Assembly: GCA_016710275.1 (NCBI GenBank)
Contig: JADJXS010000005.1
Location: 1-47,030 of the forward strand
DNA: 47,030 bases
Direction: 5' to 3'
Source: Phycisphaerales bacterium
GTDB taxonomy: Bacteria; Planctomycetota; Phycisphaerae; UBA1845; Fen-1342
A model generated the notes under the pieces. It saw nothing but the letters and a program-made list of their open reading frames with translations. It ran no database searches and had not been told where the DNA came from. This document shows, piece by piece, positions 1 to 6,984 of the stretch. The first letter of the stretch is position 1. Each line of letters opens with the position of its first letter. Both the position numbers and the translations under genes were made by a program.

Positions 1-167
1 TCGGGTGCACCGATCCGGCGGTCGTGATGTTTCAACTGTTCGCGGTGGCGGAGCAGTTCGTTCTGCATCAGCGAGTAGATTCGCCCGATGCGATAACTGA
101 CGTGCGACAGCCACCCGATCAGTCCGAGCACGCCGATGACGAGTGCAATGATCGCTTGATCCGACAT
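1..167 (-). CDS. Holin-like small membrane protein, partial (runs off left edge)
   Basis: The frame opens at an ATG at 167 and is still open at base 1, so at least 55 residues are visible and the C-terminus is missing. Residues 5-20 form one hydrophobic helix (IIALVIGVLGLIGWL). A charged, helix-forming tail rich in Arg, His, Glu and Gln follows. A GGGAG-type ribosome binding site lies upstream. One short N-terminal helix with a charged coiled-coil-like tail fits small phage holins or other late membrane proteins. Its place near the putative cell-wall hydrolase at 2671-3417 and, on a circular map, just before terminase supports a lysis role. This is inference; any small one-helix protein would look the same. 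Confidence 0.55.
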   Translation of the reverse strand, partial: MSDQAIIALVIGVLGLIGWLSHVSYRIGRIYSLMQNELLRHREQLKHHDRRIGAP

Positions 168-209
168 GGCCCTGCTCCCACGCACCAGGTTGTGCACCAA
201 CCGTGTTGA

Positions 210-506
210 TCACTCGGCAGCGGGGATCTCGTTGAGCTGATCCCATTCGAAGACGACGGCCTTCTTCGCTGGGTACTCGCGGCGCTGCGGCACGCGCTGG
301 ATGCAGCGCCCGTCGGGCAGCTGTGCCAGCATCGCGCCGGCCATGCGTTCAACGAGCTGATCTCGCAGCGCCTGCGCCGCATCGGTGGCGCGGCGGCCTT
401 TGCTGGCGATCTTGTTCTGCTTGAGGTACTCGTCGAACTTTTTCTGCGCGTCCTCATCGAGCACGACGACCTCCACCTGCACGGTGTTCGTCTTGGTCTT
501 CGCCAC
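210..506 (-). CDS. Hypothetical 98-aa protein
   Basis: I do not recognise a family. The start is a GTG at 506 preceded by an almost perfect Shine-Dalgarno (AAGGAGG, spacing about 6), which makes the start convincing. The protein begins with a Lys/Thr-rich stretch and a Val-rich strand, then an acidic and basic helical segment (about residues 17-60), and ends in a mixed charged tail. No membrane segment, signal peptide or cysteine pair is visible. It follows the 99-aa gene with a 53-bp overlap and precedes the holin-like gene, so it is probably part of the same late transcript. Confidence 0.6.
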   Translation of the reverse strand: MAKTKTNTVQVEVVVLDEDAQKKFDEYLKQNKIASKGRRATDAAQALRDQLVERMAGAMLAQLPDGRCIQRVPQRREYPAKKAVVFEWDQLNEIPAAE

Positions 507-753
507 GCTGCGCCTCCTTGCTCTGGCGCGACTTGCGGTCGCGGTTGCGAATTTCAGTCCGCCGACGCACCCGGGCCATGACGATGTCGATCAGCCCGCC
601 GATGTGCCGGCAGCCGGCGGGCTGCGGTCCCGCGCGGAGTCTCCGATCCTCGTGCTCGTAGTCCTCACGCTGCAGCGCGCACTGCTCGAGCGTCGGCAGG
701 CGTTCGCCGGCCGCGCTCGCGCCGCGCCGCAGCTGATCCTGGGGGCTGTCCAT
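454..753 (-). CDS. Hypothetical 99-aa charged protein
   Basis: This is an open frame with strongly G/C-ending codons, as in its neighbours, and a charged helical composition. Its last 53 bases overlap the next gene and contain that gene's ribosome binding site, so the basic C-terminal tail may be under little constraint. No good Shine-Dalgarno precedes the ATG at 753, and no family is recognised. Codon use and the tight packing of this region favour a real gene, but a chance frame is possible. The 129 bases upstream (754-882) show no supported gene. Confidence 0.4.
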   Translation of the reverse strand: MDSPQDQLRRGASAAGERLPTLEQCALQREDYEHEDRRLRAGPQPAGCRHIGGLIDIVMARVRRRTEIRNRDRKSRQSKEAQRGEDQDEHRAGGGRRAR

Positions 754-882
754 TGCAGGAGTTGCACGTCACAACCGGACCTCGCCGCTACTGCTGTGGT
801 TCGATGCCGCGTTTCACGCTGCCCTGCCCGCCGATTCGAGAATTGAAAGTCTGACACCGCTCGTTTGCAAAAACTGCACCGC

Positions 883-1116
883 TCACTCGACGATCGGCTC
901 CCCCAGCCGCCAGTCGCGATCGACCTCGACTCGCTCGGCGGCCGGCGGTGGATCGCCGAACAGTCCGAGCAGCTCCGGCAGGAGCGCTCCGGCCGCCAGC
1001 CCGATACCGCCGCTGCCGGCGGCCAGTGCACCGGCCAGCGCGAGTTTCGCGAGCGTGCCCGGTGCGGTCCTGGCCGGCGGCGGCTGCTGATTGATGGTCA
1101 CATCGCCGACGATCAT
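883..1116 (-). CDS. Small glycine-rich hydrophobic protein
   Basis: This 77-residue protein starts at ATG 1116 with GGCAGGA about 8 bases upstream. Residues 23-52 are an Ala/Gly/Leu-rich hydrophobic stretch with small-residue spacing, consistent with one or two membrane-inserting helices. The C-terminus is acidic and charged. In-frame codons continue upstream to a stop near 1206 without any ATG, GTG or TTG, and they translate to plausible protein, so a degenerate longer form cannot be excluded. Its position between small late genes and the holin-like gene suggests a membrane or lysis-associated role, but no family is recognised. Confidence 0.55.
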   Translation of the reverse strand: MIVGDVTINQQPPPARTAPGTLAKLALAGALAAGSGGIGLAAGALLPELLGLFGDPPPAAERVEVDRDWRLGEPIVE

Positions 1117-1216
1117 GTCGTCGAGTCCTGCCTGGCCGTCGAGGCCGTGGCTGCGGGCATGCGCCTCGACCTGCCGGCGCGTTCGGCAGAGCGCGCTGCG
1201 TCGTCAAATCACGGCC

Positions 1217-1429
1217 TCATGGGCTGCCCGCAGGCGCGGCCAGGCCTTGGTCGCCGTCTGATCGAGGTCGCTGGGCATCGAGCCAGTCCTGATAGGTCTT
1301 GCGTGCTGCGGCCGCGTTCTCGCGGATCACCGCCCGCGCCTGCCCGGAGCGGGCGGCAGCGCGGAGCCGGGCCGCCCGTGCGGCGGCCCGTTCCGACTGC
1401 TGCAGCGCGATCTGGAGCGGATGCGTCAC
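1217..1429 (-). CDS. Hypothetical 70-aa helical, Ala/Arg-rich protein
   Basis: The start is a GTG at 1429, 11 bases after the stop of the gene at 1440-1706; no clear ribosome binding site is visible. Residues 8-50 are rich in Ala, Arg, Glu and Gln with no proline, so they should form a long amphipathic helix. The tail is Gly/Ala/Pro-rich. No family is recognised. It sits in a row of small same-strand genes of similar base composition. Confidence 0.5.
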   Translation of the reverse strand: MTHPLQIALQQSERAAARAARLRAAARSGQARAVIRENAAAARKTYQDWLDAQRPRSDGDQGLAAPAGSP

Positions 1430-1439
1430 GAGCGCGGGG

Positions 1440-1706
1440 TTACGCCGCGGCCTTGAAGTCCGGCGAGCCGTATTGCGGGTGCGGCCCCTGGATGTACCGG
1501 ATGCCGAGGCTTTCCGGCGAGGAGATCACGCTCTTCCCCTCGAGGTAGTCATAGCGGAGGTTTTCGGCGTACGCCGCCGAGCCGTCCGCCTGCCGCTGCG
1601 CACCGTTGAGACAGTGCATCTTCAGCATGCCGTAGTCCTGATCGTTCATCTCGGTTTCCTTCTGGTCGTCGACGACCACTACCACTGTTGCGTCGTCCAT
1701 GTTCAT
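1440..1706 (-). CDS. Hypothetical 88-aa protein
   Basis: The ATG at 1706 overlaps the stop of the trypsin-collagen gene as ATGA, suggesting translational coupling. A second in-frame ATG at 1649 has its own AAGGA ribosome binding site and would give a 69-residue product lacking the odd Val5 and acidic leader, so the true start is uncertain. The body is soluble-looking with many Tyr and Gly residues in its second half. No family is recognised. Confidence 0.6.
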   Translation of the reverse strand: MNMDDATVVVVVDDQKETEMNDQDYGMLKMHCLNGAQRQADGSAAYAENLRYDYLEGKSVISSPESLGIRYIQGPHPQYGSPDFKAAA

Positions 1707-2674
1707 TCCCGTTCGAACCGTTCGATGGGGACGCGGACGACTTGCTTGTCGGGGGGGATGACCACGGGTGCGGCCAGCCGGTTGCCCGCTGCGTCTTCGA
1801 AGATCACCGTGACGGTCCGCGCCGGTCCCGGTTCGCCGCGTTCGCCGCGCGGTCCCTGTGGACCAGCCGGCCCGCGTGCTCCTGGCGGTCCCTGCGGACC
1901 GGGCGCTCCGGCCGGGCCGTCAGCGCCGGCCGGCCCGCGCGCTCCGGGCAGTCCATCGATCCCGTCCCGTCCGTCCGCTCCGCGCTGCCCGCCGAGGACG
2001 GCGATCTGCAGCTTCAGTTCGGCGATCTGTTGCAGCACGGACTGCAGGCTGACGTCCGGCGGTGCGGGCGTGTCGCTGGGCGTGTCGGCCGGTTTGTCGC
2101 AGACGGCGTCGTACGCCGCGCGGACGGCGGTGAAGGTGATCCAGAAGCTCGGCCCGCGGAAGACCGGGCACGACCCGCCGTGGCAGGTCTCGGTCCCGTG
2201 GCACAGTCCGATGACGCGCCCCTGCTCGTCGAACAGCGGCGCGCCGGACCAGCCGGGCCGCACGCCGAAGCTCACGACGTTGACGCGGAACCGCGCCCCA
2301 GCGCGCTCTCCGAACACCGTGCCGCCGTCGAGCGTGCCGTGGGCCTTCGAAAAGGTCCCGCCCGGATATCCGGCGGACCACACGGCCGAGCCTTTGGGGC
2401 CGAGCGCCGGCGCGACGTCGACCGCCGGGTAGCCGTCGCCGTCGCAGTCATAGACGACGGGTCCTTCCTGATCGGGGCTGACGTACACGCGTCGGGCCGG
2501 GACCGGCTCCCGGTGCGGGAACTCGACGCTGACGGTCTCATAGGTGCCGCAGTGCTTGGCCGAGAGCACCAGCCCGCGCTGGTCGACGCACACGCCGGAG
2601 CAGCCGCCGATCTTGACGACGGCGTCCTCGGGCGTCGCTGCGGCCAGCAGCAGTGTCAGGAGCAGTGCGTTCAT
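1703..2674 (-). CDS. Secreted trypsin-like serine protease with collagen-like tail
   Basis: This 323-residue protein starts at ATG 2674, coupled by an ATGA overlap to the upstream hydrolase gene. Residues 1-14 are a short signal peptide (MNALLLTLLLAAAT). Residues about 20-190 match a trypsin/DegP-type chymotrypsin fold: His41 in LVLSAKHC, Asp86 in YPAVDVAPAL and the nucleophile Ser143 in GWSGAPLFDEQGRVIGL, with several cysteines that could form disulfides. Residues 208-228 look like a short coiled coil. Residues 229-285 are 19 uninterrupted Gly-X-Y triplets, as in trimeric collagen-like phage and bacterial proteins. A roughly 38-residue C-terminal domain follows. All three catalytic positions are present, so activity is likely. 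It may be exported by the host or carried on the virion; the target is unknown. Confidence 0.85.
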   Translation of the reverse strand: MNALLLTLLLAAATPEDAVVKIGGCSGVCVDQRGLVLSAKHCGTYETVSVEFPHREPVPARRVYVSPDQEGPVVYDCDGDGYPAVDVAPALGPKGSAVWSAGYPGGTFSKAHGTLDGGTVFGERAGARFRVNVVSFGVRPGWSGAPLFDEQGRVIGLCHGTETCHGGSCPVFRGPSFWITFTAVRAAYDAVCDKPADTPSDTPAPPDVSLQSVLQQIAELKLQIAVLGGQRGADGRDGIDGLPGARGPAGADGPAGAPGPQGPPGARGPAGPQGPRGERGEPGPARTVTVIFEDAAGNRLAAPVVIPPDKQVVRVPIERFERE

Positions 2675-3417
2675 CCGGCGGTCTCGCCCGTTGTGTGCGC
2701 GGCGGGAGCTGCGGCTCCCGGCGTCCCGTGGGGGGTGTGTGTGGACGCCTGAGCCGGCCCCGCGCCGCGTGCTTCGCACAGCGGATCGAACACCCGCAGC
2801 CGCGGCGGCTCGACCCGCTGATAGACGCCCATCCGCACCAGCCAGCGCAGCAGCTTCGCCGGGTGGAACTTCCCGGGATGGTGGCTGGTGCACAGCCGCC
2901 CGAACCGCTGCAGGACGGCCGCGATCAGTTCGGAGCAGAACAGCGTGGTCAGGGGCTGGCCCGCCAGGCAGGAGAGGTGCTGCAGCAGGTGCGAGCGGCT
3001 GAGCAGCGCCCCGCGGGTGTCGTAGGCCGTTTCATTGCGCACGAAATTCGTGAGCACGGCCCACAGGTCGCTGTGTTCGCGCCCCTGGAACCGCCACAGC
3101 GGATGCGGCCGGAACCGGGCGACCCGCCCGCCGCCGCGCTCGTAGTCGGCCACGCGTTCGCTGGGGAGGTGCACCTGGCAGCCGGCGACGGGCCGCCCCC
3201 GCAGCAGGCAGGGGCGATGGCAGAGGGAGGTGGATTCGACCCAGGCCGGCTCTCCGGCGGCGGGGACGAGCAGTCCCCGCTGGCTGATGAGGGCGACGTG
3301 GGAGGGCCCGAGGCGGAGTCCGGGGGGTGCCAGGGGCCAGGTCGTGGCGGCGGAGATCGCCCGCGAGACCGGCTCGGCGCCGTAGCAGGCGGCAATGTCG
3401 CCCGGTTGCCAGTCCAT
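2671..3417 (-). CDS. YiiX/permuted NlpC-P60-like cysteine hydrolase
   Basis: I place the start at ATG 3417 (248 aa). The frame is open further upstream, but that DNA is a heptamer repeat tract. The N-terminus reads MDWQPGDIAAC, matching the GDI opening of permuted papain-like hydrolases. The catalytic His lies in SHVALI (about residue 40) and the catalytic Cys in FCSELIAAVL (about residue 170). This circularly permuted order is typical of the YiiX/DUF830 family, whose members are amidases, peptidases or lipid hydrolases. No signal peptide is seen. Lying next to a secreted protease and near a holin-like gene, it could be the endolysin, but a structural or host-directed role is possible. Confidence 0.7.
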   Translation of the reverse strand: MDWQPGDIAACYGAEPVSRAISAATTWPLAPPGLRLGPSHVALISQRGLLVPAAGEPAWVESTSLCHRPCLLRGRPVAGCQVHLPSERVADYERGGGRVARFRPHPLWRFQGREHSDLWAVLTNFVRNETAYDTRGALLSRSHLLQHLSCLAGQPLTTLFCSELIAAVLQRFGRLCTSHHPGKFHPAKLLRWLVRMGVYQRVEPPRLRVFDPLCEARGAGPAQASTHTPHGTPGAAAPAAHTTGETAG

Positions 3418-3437
3418 TGGCGCGGGGAGTGGTCTGT

Positions 3438-3472
3438 GGCCGGAGGCCGGAGTCCGGGGGCCGGGGGCCGGA
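3438..3472. repeat. Heptamer tract, five units (GGCCGGA type)
   Basis: Five consecutive 7-bp units: GGCCGGA, GGCCGGA, GTCCGGG, GGCCGGG, GGCCGGA. The tract lies directly upstream of the hydrolase start at 3417 and belongs to the same degenerate heptamer family seen in many gaps of this window. Confidence 0.8.
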
Positions 3473-3598
3473 TTGCGGTGGGAACTGCCGGGTGGCCCGC
3501 GATATGCTGTGTTCGGGCAGCGAGAGACCTCCGGGGACCGCATCCCTGCGGCCGTCAGGCTCGTCACCTGTCCCGCGGAGGGGGTCGTGCTGCGGATC

Positions 3599-3620
3599 GG
3601 ACGGTCCCGTAGGACGGTCC
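3599..3620. promoter_or_regulatory. Paired palindromes, candidate operator of the ribbon-helix-helix gene
   Basis: The palindrome GGACGGTCC occurs twice, at 3599-3607 and 3612-3620, centres 13 bp apart. The pair lies 31 bp before the plus-strand ribbon-helix-helix gene at 3651. Proteins of that family commonly bind tandem palindromes in their own promoters, so autoregulation is plausible. No clear -10/-35 pair was recognised here. Confidence 0.35.
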
Positions 3621-3650
3621 GCGTGTCAATCCCCAGGCAAGGACGTGGGC

Positions 3651-3899
3651 ATGGATGCGGGCAATGCGGGTGCGGAGCTGCGGCGTCTGGACGGCGACCA
3701 CCGCCGTCATTTGAGGCGCAACGTGACTCTCAAGCTGACGTTAGCGCAGCACGCGGGGCTCGAGCGCCGCGCGGCCCGCGAGGGGCGTCCGATGATGTCC
3801 GTGCTCCTGGAGCAGCTGTCGGCGTTCCTGGCCGACCTGGAGAGACCGGAGGCCAGGGGACAGGGGCCAGGGGACAGGGGACAGGGGTCAGCGGAGTGA
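3651..3899 (+). CDS. Ribbon-helix-helix-like DNA-binding protein
   Basis: This 82-residue plus-strand gene starts at ATG 3651 after an AAGGA ribosome binding site. Residues about 25-62 (NVTLKLTLAQHAGLERRA then a helix ending LLEQLSAFL) have the strand-helix-helix pattern of CopG/Arc-type repressors or antitoxins. It is the only plus-strand gene in the left third and converges on the gene at 3888-4226 with a 12-bp overlap. Its last 17 residues are encoded by a heptamer repeat tract and read RGQGPGDRGQG, so the original C-terminus has probably been extended. A pair of palindromes upstream is a candidate operator. No toxin partner is obvious. Confidence 0.6.
   Translation: MDAGNAGAELRRLDGDHRRHLRRNVTLKLTLAQHAGLERRAAREGRPMMSVLLEQLSAFLADLERPEARGQGPGDRGQGSAE
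3846..3894. repeat. Heptamer tract, seven units (CAGGGGA type), inside a gene end
   Basis: Seven consecutive units from CCGGAGG to TCAGCGG, mostly ACAGGGG and CCAGGGG. The tract encodes the C-terminus of the ribbon-helix-helix protein. A tract of the same type, in opposite orientation, encodes a similar Arg-Gly-Gln-Gly tail in the 101-aa gene at 31484-31789. Confidence 0.85.
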
Positions 3900-4226
3900 C
3901 GATCGCCGCCGGCGGCGGCGGAACTTGCGGGGCACGTTCGCCGGCGCCGAGCAGCCGATCCCCAGCGCGCGGCGCTTGCGCATCACGGTGATCCGCCGGC
4001 AGCCGAGTTCCTGCGCCAGCTGCTCGTCGGCGACGGTGCCGAGCCGCGCGAGTTCGGCGGCGGTCCAGGCCCGCGCGTGCGTGGTATACGCCGAGATCGC
4101 CAGGTCTCGGCGCCGCCGCAAGACGGCGGTGAGCGTGCGTCCGATCCGCGCCGCCACGGCGGCGTCGGTGTCGGTGCCGAGCAGCGCCAGCTCGGCGTCA
4201 GTCCAGGGGCGATGTTGAGGATTCAT
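3888..4226 (-). CDS. Two-repeat SANT/Myb-like helix-turn-helix protein
   Basis: This 112-residue protein contains two similar ~45-residue units: PWTDAELALLGTDTDAAVA followed by IGRTLTAVLRRRRDL, and AWTAAELARLGTVADEQLA followed by LGCRRITVMRKRRALGI. Each has a conserved Trp, an acidic first helix, a (V/L)A helix and a basic third helix, as in Myb/SANT or homeodomain-like DNA-binding folds. A very basic C-terminal run (RKFRRRRRR) follows. It is probably a phage DNA-binding regulator. Its 3' end converges on the plus-strand ribbon-helix-helix gene. Confidence 0.65.
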   Translation of the reverse strand: MNPQHRPWTDAELALLGTDTDAAVAARIGRTLTAVLRRRRDLAISAYTTHARAWTAAELARLGTVADEQLAQELGCRRITVMRKRRALGIGCSAPANVPRKFRRRRRRSSLR

Positions 4227-4267
4227 GCGTCGGCCGGTTGCTCAGTGATCGAGCGTGTATCTCGGAT

Positions 4268-4321
4268 GGCGGGTCGGGCTGTGTAACCGTGCGGGGTTCG
4301 CGGCCCCGCGCCCGACCCGCC
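4268..4321. terminator. Two-part GC-rich hairpin, terminator-like
   Basis: The outer arms GGCGGGTCGGGC (4268-4279) and GCCCGACCCGCC (4310-4321) are perfectly complementary over 12 bp. An inner pair GCGGGG (4291-4296) and CCCCGC (4304-4309) adds a second stem. It lies between two minus-strand genes. No T-run follows on either strand, so it may be an attenuator, processing site or structured RNA rather than an intrinsic terminator. Confidence 0.4.
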
Positions 4322-4332
4322 GAGGCTGCGAA

Positions 4333-4614
4333 CTATTCTCCGTACACGCGAGCCGCAGGCTCGTGGGCAACCGCCTCTTCGCGGCTTGCGAAAGGACCGC
4401 TGCAAGAGCAGTCGCCGTTGTATCGGGCAGCCACCACGTGCTGCGGCCAGGTGACCACATACCACGTGCCCTGCAACTTCTGGTCGAAGTTTCCATCAGA
4501 ATCGAAGATGTCGCCGGCACCAATCCAATCTGCCGATTCCGCGATGTTGTTGTCGTTCTCGCTCAGCCGGTTGTACAGGTCGCTGGATTCAATGGCGATG
4601 GGCGCATGAGTCAT
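4333..4614 (-). CDS. Hypothetical 93-aa acidic protein, first gene after a strong promoter
   Basis: The start at ATG 4614 has GGAGG about 8 bases upstream. The protein is acidic (many Asp, Glu and Asn in residues 8-45), then carries a Trp/Tyr-rich strand segment (GTWYVVTWP) and a CSC motif near residue 70. It is less GC-rich than its neighbours. It is the first full gene downstream of the consensus promoter at 4697-4724, so it may be made strongly or early, as expected for a host-takeover or regulatory protein. No family is recognised. Confidence 0.7.
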   Translation of the reverse strand: MTHAPIAIESSDLYNRLSENDNNIAESADWIGAGDIFDSDGNFDQKLQGTWYVVTWPQHVVAARYNGDCSCSGPFASREEAVAHEPAARVYGE

Positions 4615-4696
4615 GGTCGTTTCCTCCGGCTTGCGAGGCCGATCCCGACTGATTCCGCGTCGGCCGGTTGCGGCTGGTTCGCCGCGTCATGACCCT

Positions 4697-4724
4697 ATTA
4701 TACACACATCGGATACACTGTCGA
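4697..4724 (-). promoter_or_regulatory. Consensus sigma-70-type promoter (minus strand)
   Basis: On the minus strand a perfect -10 TATAAT (4702-4697) lies 16 bp downstream of TCGACA (4724-4719), close to consensus TTGACA. The surrounding DNA (about 4680-4790) is clearly AT-richer than the rest. Transcription would start near 4690, beside an ATG at 4690 that opens a 33-codon frame, so a leaderless peptide is conceivable. The main expected target is the gene starting at 4614. Confidence 0.7.
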
Positions 4725-5102
4725 GAGAAAACAACCGAAACGAGATCCGATTTCAAAAAAAGTCGCGCGAAAGAAAGTCTCCTGCCCCGCGCTGCTGTTC
4801 CCGCCGGACGCCGCACCGCGACGGGGGGCCGGGTGCTTCCCGGCGTCTGCCGGTCCGTCGTGCACCAGGTCGGGACGCTGCTCCCGGAGTGCGATCAGCC
4901 TGCGTGTCCTCGCTGACAGCCGCACCAGCGGCAGGAGCGGGCTGCCGGTGCAGCGCGGGTTGCTGCAGACGTAGTAGGTCACCGCCGCCGTCAGCGCCGT
5001 CCCGCACACGGCGCACCGCCCGTCCGCCGGCAGCGCCCGCAGCGTGCCAGCTTTCCGCCGCAGGTACTTCGGCACCCGCCGGCTAGATCGTCTGGTCGTC
5101 AT
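4698..5102 (-). CDS. Zinc-ribbon protein, 134 aa
   Basis: The start at ATG 5102 overlaps the previous gene by 20 bp. Residues 30-51 contain a four-cysteine zinc site: CAVCG then VCSNPRC. The N-terminus is very basic (RRSSRRVPKYLRRK), which suits nucleic-acid binding. The last ~30 residues come from the AT-rich promoter region and look unlike coding sequence, so the ancestral protein probably ended earlier. A DNA-binding or structural zinc protein is likely; no named family is recognised. Confidence 0.6.
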   Translation of the reverse strand: MTTRRSSRRVPKYLRRKAGTLRALPADGRCAVCGTALTAAVTYYVCSNPRCTGSPLLPLVRLSARTRRLIALREQRPDLVHDGPADAGKHPAPRRGAASGGNSSAGQETFFRATFFEIGSRFGCFLSTVYPMCV

Positions 5103-5316
5103 GCCCCATCTCGCTGCCGCGGAACTCGACGACGGTCTTCCCGTGCCCCTGGTTCCGAAACGTGATCGAGCTGCGTCCCCCGTGCTGCGCGCGGCGGAAG
5201 AAGTTCACGAGTGCGGCCAGCATCCGCTCATCGGGGAACGTCTGCGCCTGGAAGACGACCCGCTGCATCCGCGTGCTGTCGTCGAGGACGCTCTCGGTCT
5301 CTGCCAGGATCCTCAT
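5083..5316 (-). CDS. Hypothetical 77-aa protein
   Basis: The start at ATG 5316 overlaps the upstream stop as ATGA, and the 3' end overlaps the next start by 20 bp, so it is embedded in a coupled operon. The sequence begins with a helical segment, has VVFQAQTFPDERMLAALVNFF in its middle (split here across two predicted secondary-structure elements), then strand-rich basic residues. No cysteines or membrane segment are seen. The family is unknown. Confidence 0.65.
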   Translation of the reverse strand: MRILAETESVLDDSTRMQRVVFQAQTFPDERMLAALVNFFRRAQHGGRSSITFRNQGHGKTVVEFRGSEMGHDDQTI

Positions 5317-5612
5317 GGCGTCGGCGCCCCTGCCTGCTCCCACAGCGGCGGGTGAAACCGCGGCGCCATGCGCTCGACGTACTCGATCAGCGCGTACAGC
5401 ACTATCGGTCCGCGCGACGTGCAGCCGTCTCGGACCAGCTCCATGGCAATATCGACGTGCGTATCGAACTCGACACGGTCGAACGGCACGCCGCGAATCT
5501 GTCTCGGACACCCGCGTGTCGCGAACGCGGAGAACATCCCCAGGATCCAGCACGCCGCCTGCTGCACCTTGAGGTCCGTCGCCGTCAGTTTCCGCGGGTC
5601 GCATGGCAGCAT
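5313..5612 (-). CDS. Hypothetical 99-aa protein
   Basis: The start at ATG 5612 has a strong GGAGGAG ribosome binding site about 8 bases upstream. The protein has an N-terminal helix (TDLKVQQAACWILGMFSAF) and a second helical half (IVLYALIEYVERMAPRF). Its 3' end is ATGA-coupled to the 77-aa gene. It follows the ParB-like gene in the same operon. The family is not recognised. Confidence 0.65.
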   Translation of the reverse strand: MLPCDPRKLTATDLKVQQAACWILGMFSAFATRGCPRQIRGVPFDRVEFDTHVDIAMELVRDGCTSRGPIVLYALIEYVERMAPRFHPPLWEQAGAPTP

Positions 5613-5626
5613 GCTCTGCTCCTCCC

Positions 5627-6511
5627 CTACGCCGATCGGGACACCGCGCCGCGCTTGCGGAGCACGTGGCGGCAGCGCTTCTCGAGCGATTCCGCCAGGA
5701 TCGAAAACTCCCCGGCCACGCGCTCGGGGAACGTCGCGAACCGCTGCAGCTGCAGGTCGGTCCGCCCGACGAACAGCGCCTGCAGCTCCTCCTCGCTCAT
5801 CTCCAGGAACGGCTGCAGCGACTTGTAGGTCCCGTGCAGAAACTTGACGAGCACCTCCCAGTCGTCGGAGGGGACGCGCTCGCGCCCGCTGAGCTTGATC
5901 GCATGCTCCTTGGCCGTCTGCCGGATCAGGCGGTTGGTCTCGAACAGCCCGTACCCGTTGGCGATCGCCTTCTTCGCGACGGACCGCTGCAGCTTCGGCG
6001 GCAGCTCGGCGATCCGCACGGCCGCGCCGGTGTGCAGCCGCGGCCCGTCGCTCTCGCCGTCGAGCAGCTCGGCCACGTCGGGATCGAGGCCCATCAGCTT
6101 GATGTAGTACTGGCACCAGTTGGTGGATTTCCCGAACACGCCGGCGACCTGCTCCCAGGTCATACCGCTCTCGCGCAGCGCGTGGACGGCGCAGGCAATC
6201 TCGAGGGGCGTGTGGTCGGCGCGGCCGAAGTTGGCGGCGACGGAGAGCCGGTACTGCTCGGTCTCGTCAGCCACGTGCCGTTCGACGACTTTGAGCGTGG
6301 GGACTCCGGCCAGCTTGCAGGCCTGCCAGCGGCGCTCGCCATCGATCAGTTCCCAGCTGTCGGGGCCGAGGGGCTTGACGATCGCCGGCACGATCTGCCC
6401 GACGGCGGCGATCGAGTCGGCCAGCTCGCGGAGCGCGGCCTTGGGAAACTTCTTCCGCGGCTGCCCGGCAAACGGCCTCACAAACCCGATCGGCACGGTC
6501 AGGAATTTCAT
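5627..6511 (-). CDS. ParB-like nuclease/partition-type protein (canonical)
   Basis: This 294-residue protein starts at ATG 6511, ATGA-coupled to the gene upstream. Residues 1-100 are a ParB/Srx domain: QPRKKF, a helix (ELADSIAAVGQIVPAIVKPL), then LIDGERRWQACKLAG with the canonical GERR box. A helix-turn-helix follows (about residues 105-150: MTWEQVAGVFGKSTNWCQYY), then a helical C-terminal half of unknown type. The family includes CTP-dependent DNA clamps and some nucleases. No ParA ATPase is present in the window, so a role in replication, transcription or DNA modification is as likely as partition. A second, larger ParB-like protein lies three genes upstream. Confidence 0.85.
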   Translation of the reverse strand: MKFLTVPIGFVRPFAGQPRKKFPKAALRELADSIAAVGQIVPAIVKPLGPDSWELIDGERRWQACKLAGVPTLKVVERHVADETEQYRLSVAANFGRADHTPLEIACAVHALRESGMTWEQVAGVFGKSTNWCQYYIKLMGLDPDVAELLDGESDGPRLHTGAAVRIAELPPKLQRSVAKKAIANGYGLFETNRLIRQTAKEHAIKLSGRERVPSDDWEVLVKFLHGTYKSLQPFLEMSEEELQALFVGRTDLQLQRFATFPERVAGEFSILAESLEKRCRHVLRKRGAVSRSA

Positions 6512-6984
6512 GGATGGTCCTCCGGTGCAGTCAGTCGCGGGGTGGCCTCGAGGATCTGCGGCAGTGCCGCGACGTCCTGGGCGTGGTCGACGACGGTGCG
6601 GCCGTCGCCGAGCAGCAGGTGCGAAAAGAACGCCCGCCGCATCCCCAGGACCTCGGCCGCCAGCAGCTTGGCCTTCACGTCGTGGAACAGCATCGTCGCC
6701 GCCTGGCGCCGGGCGGCCTGCTGTTCGTCCGGTCGCCCGCGGCGGGTCGGCAGGACCGGCCAGGTCAGGCTGAACAGGTCCTCCTTGAACCGGAACCGCA
6801 GGCAGTACGCTTCGCGCTGGATCGTCTGGTCGACGCCGAACGCCGAGATCAGCAGTTGCCCGCCGCGTTTGGCGATCAGCGCGGCGGCATCGGAGAGCCA
6901 CTTGTCGGGGGACGACGTGCCGCTTTTCCAGTAGCTGACGGTCTCGGCAAACGGGAGCGCCGTGTGCGCGGGCGAGGTTTTCAT
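6508..6984 (-). CDS. Conserved phage protein of unknown function, 158 aa
   Basis: The gene starts at ATG 6984 and overlaps both neighbours as ATGA. The sequence has a strand-rich middle (LLISAFGVDQTIQREAYCLR) and a helical region RRQAATMLFHDVKAKLLAAE. It ends in SHLLLGDGRTVVDHAQD. From memory, this layout (a strand domain, then a helix containing VKAKLxAVE, then a GDGxTVxxH segment) matches a family of unnamed phage proteins found near ParB-like and replication genes. No catalytic motif is apparent. Confidence 0.65.
   Translation of the reverse strand: MKTSPAHTALPFAETVSYWKSGTSSPDKWLSDAAALIAKRGGQLLISAFGVDQTIQREAYCLRFRFKEDLFSLTWPVLPTRRGRPDEQQAARRQAATMLFHDVKAKLLAAEVLGMRRAFFSHLLLGDGRTVVDHAQDVAALPQILEATPRLTAPEDHP

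Noticed and set aside
804..866. Possible 21-codon gene from a GTG near 866
   Set aside because: No ribosome binding site and too short to support by composition.
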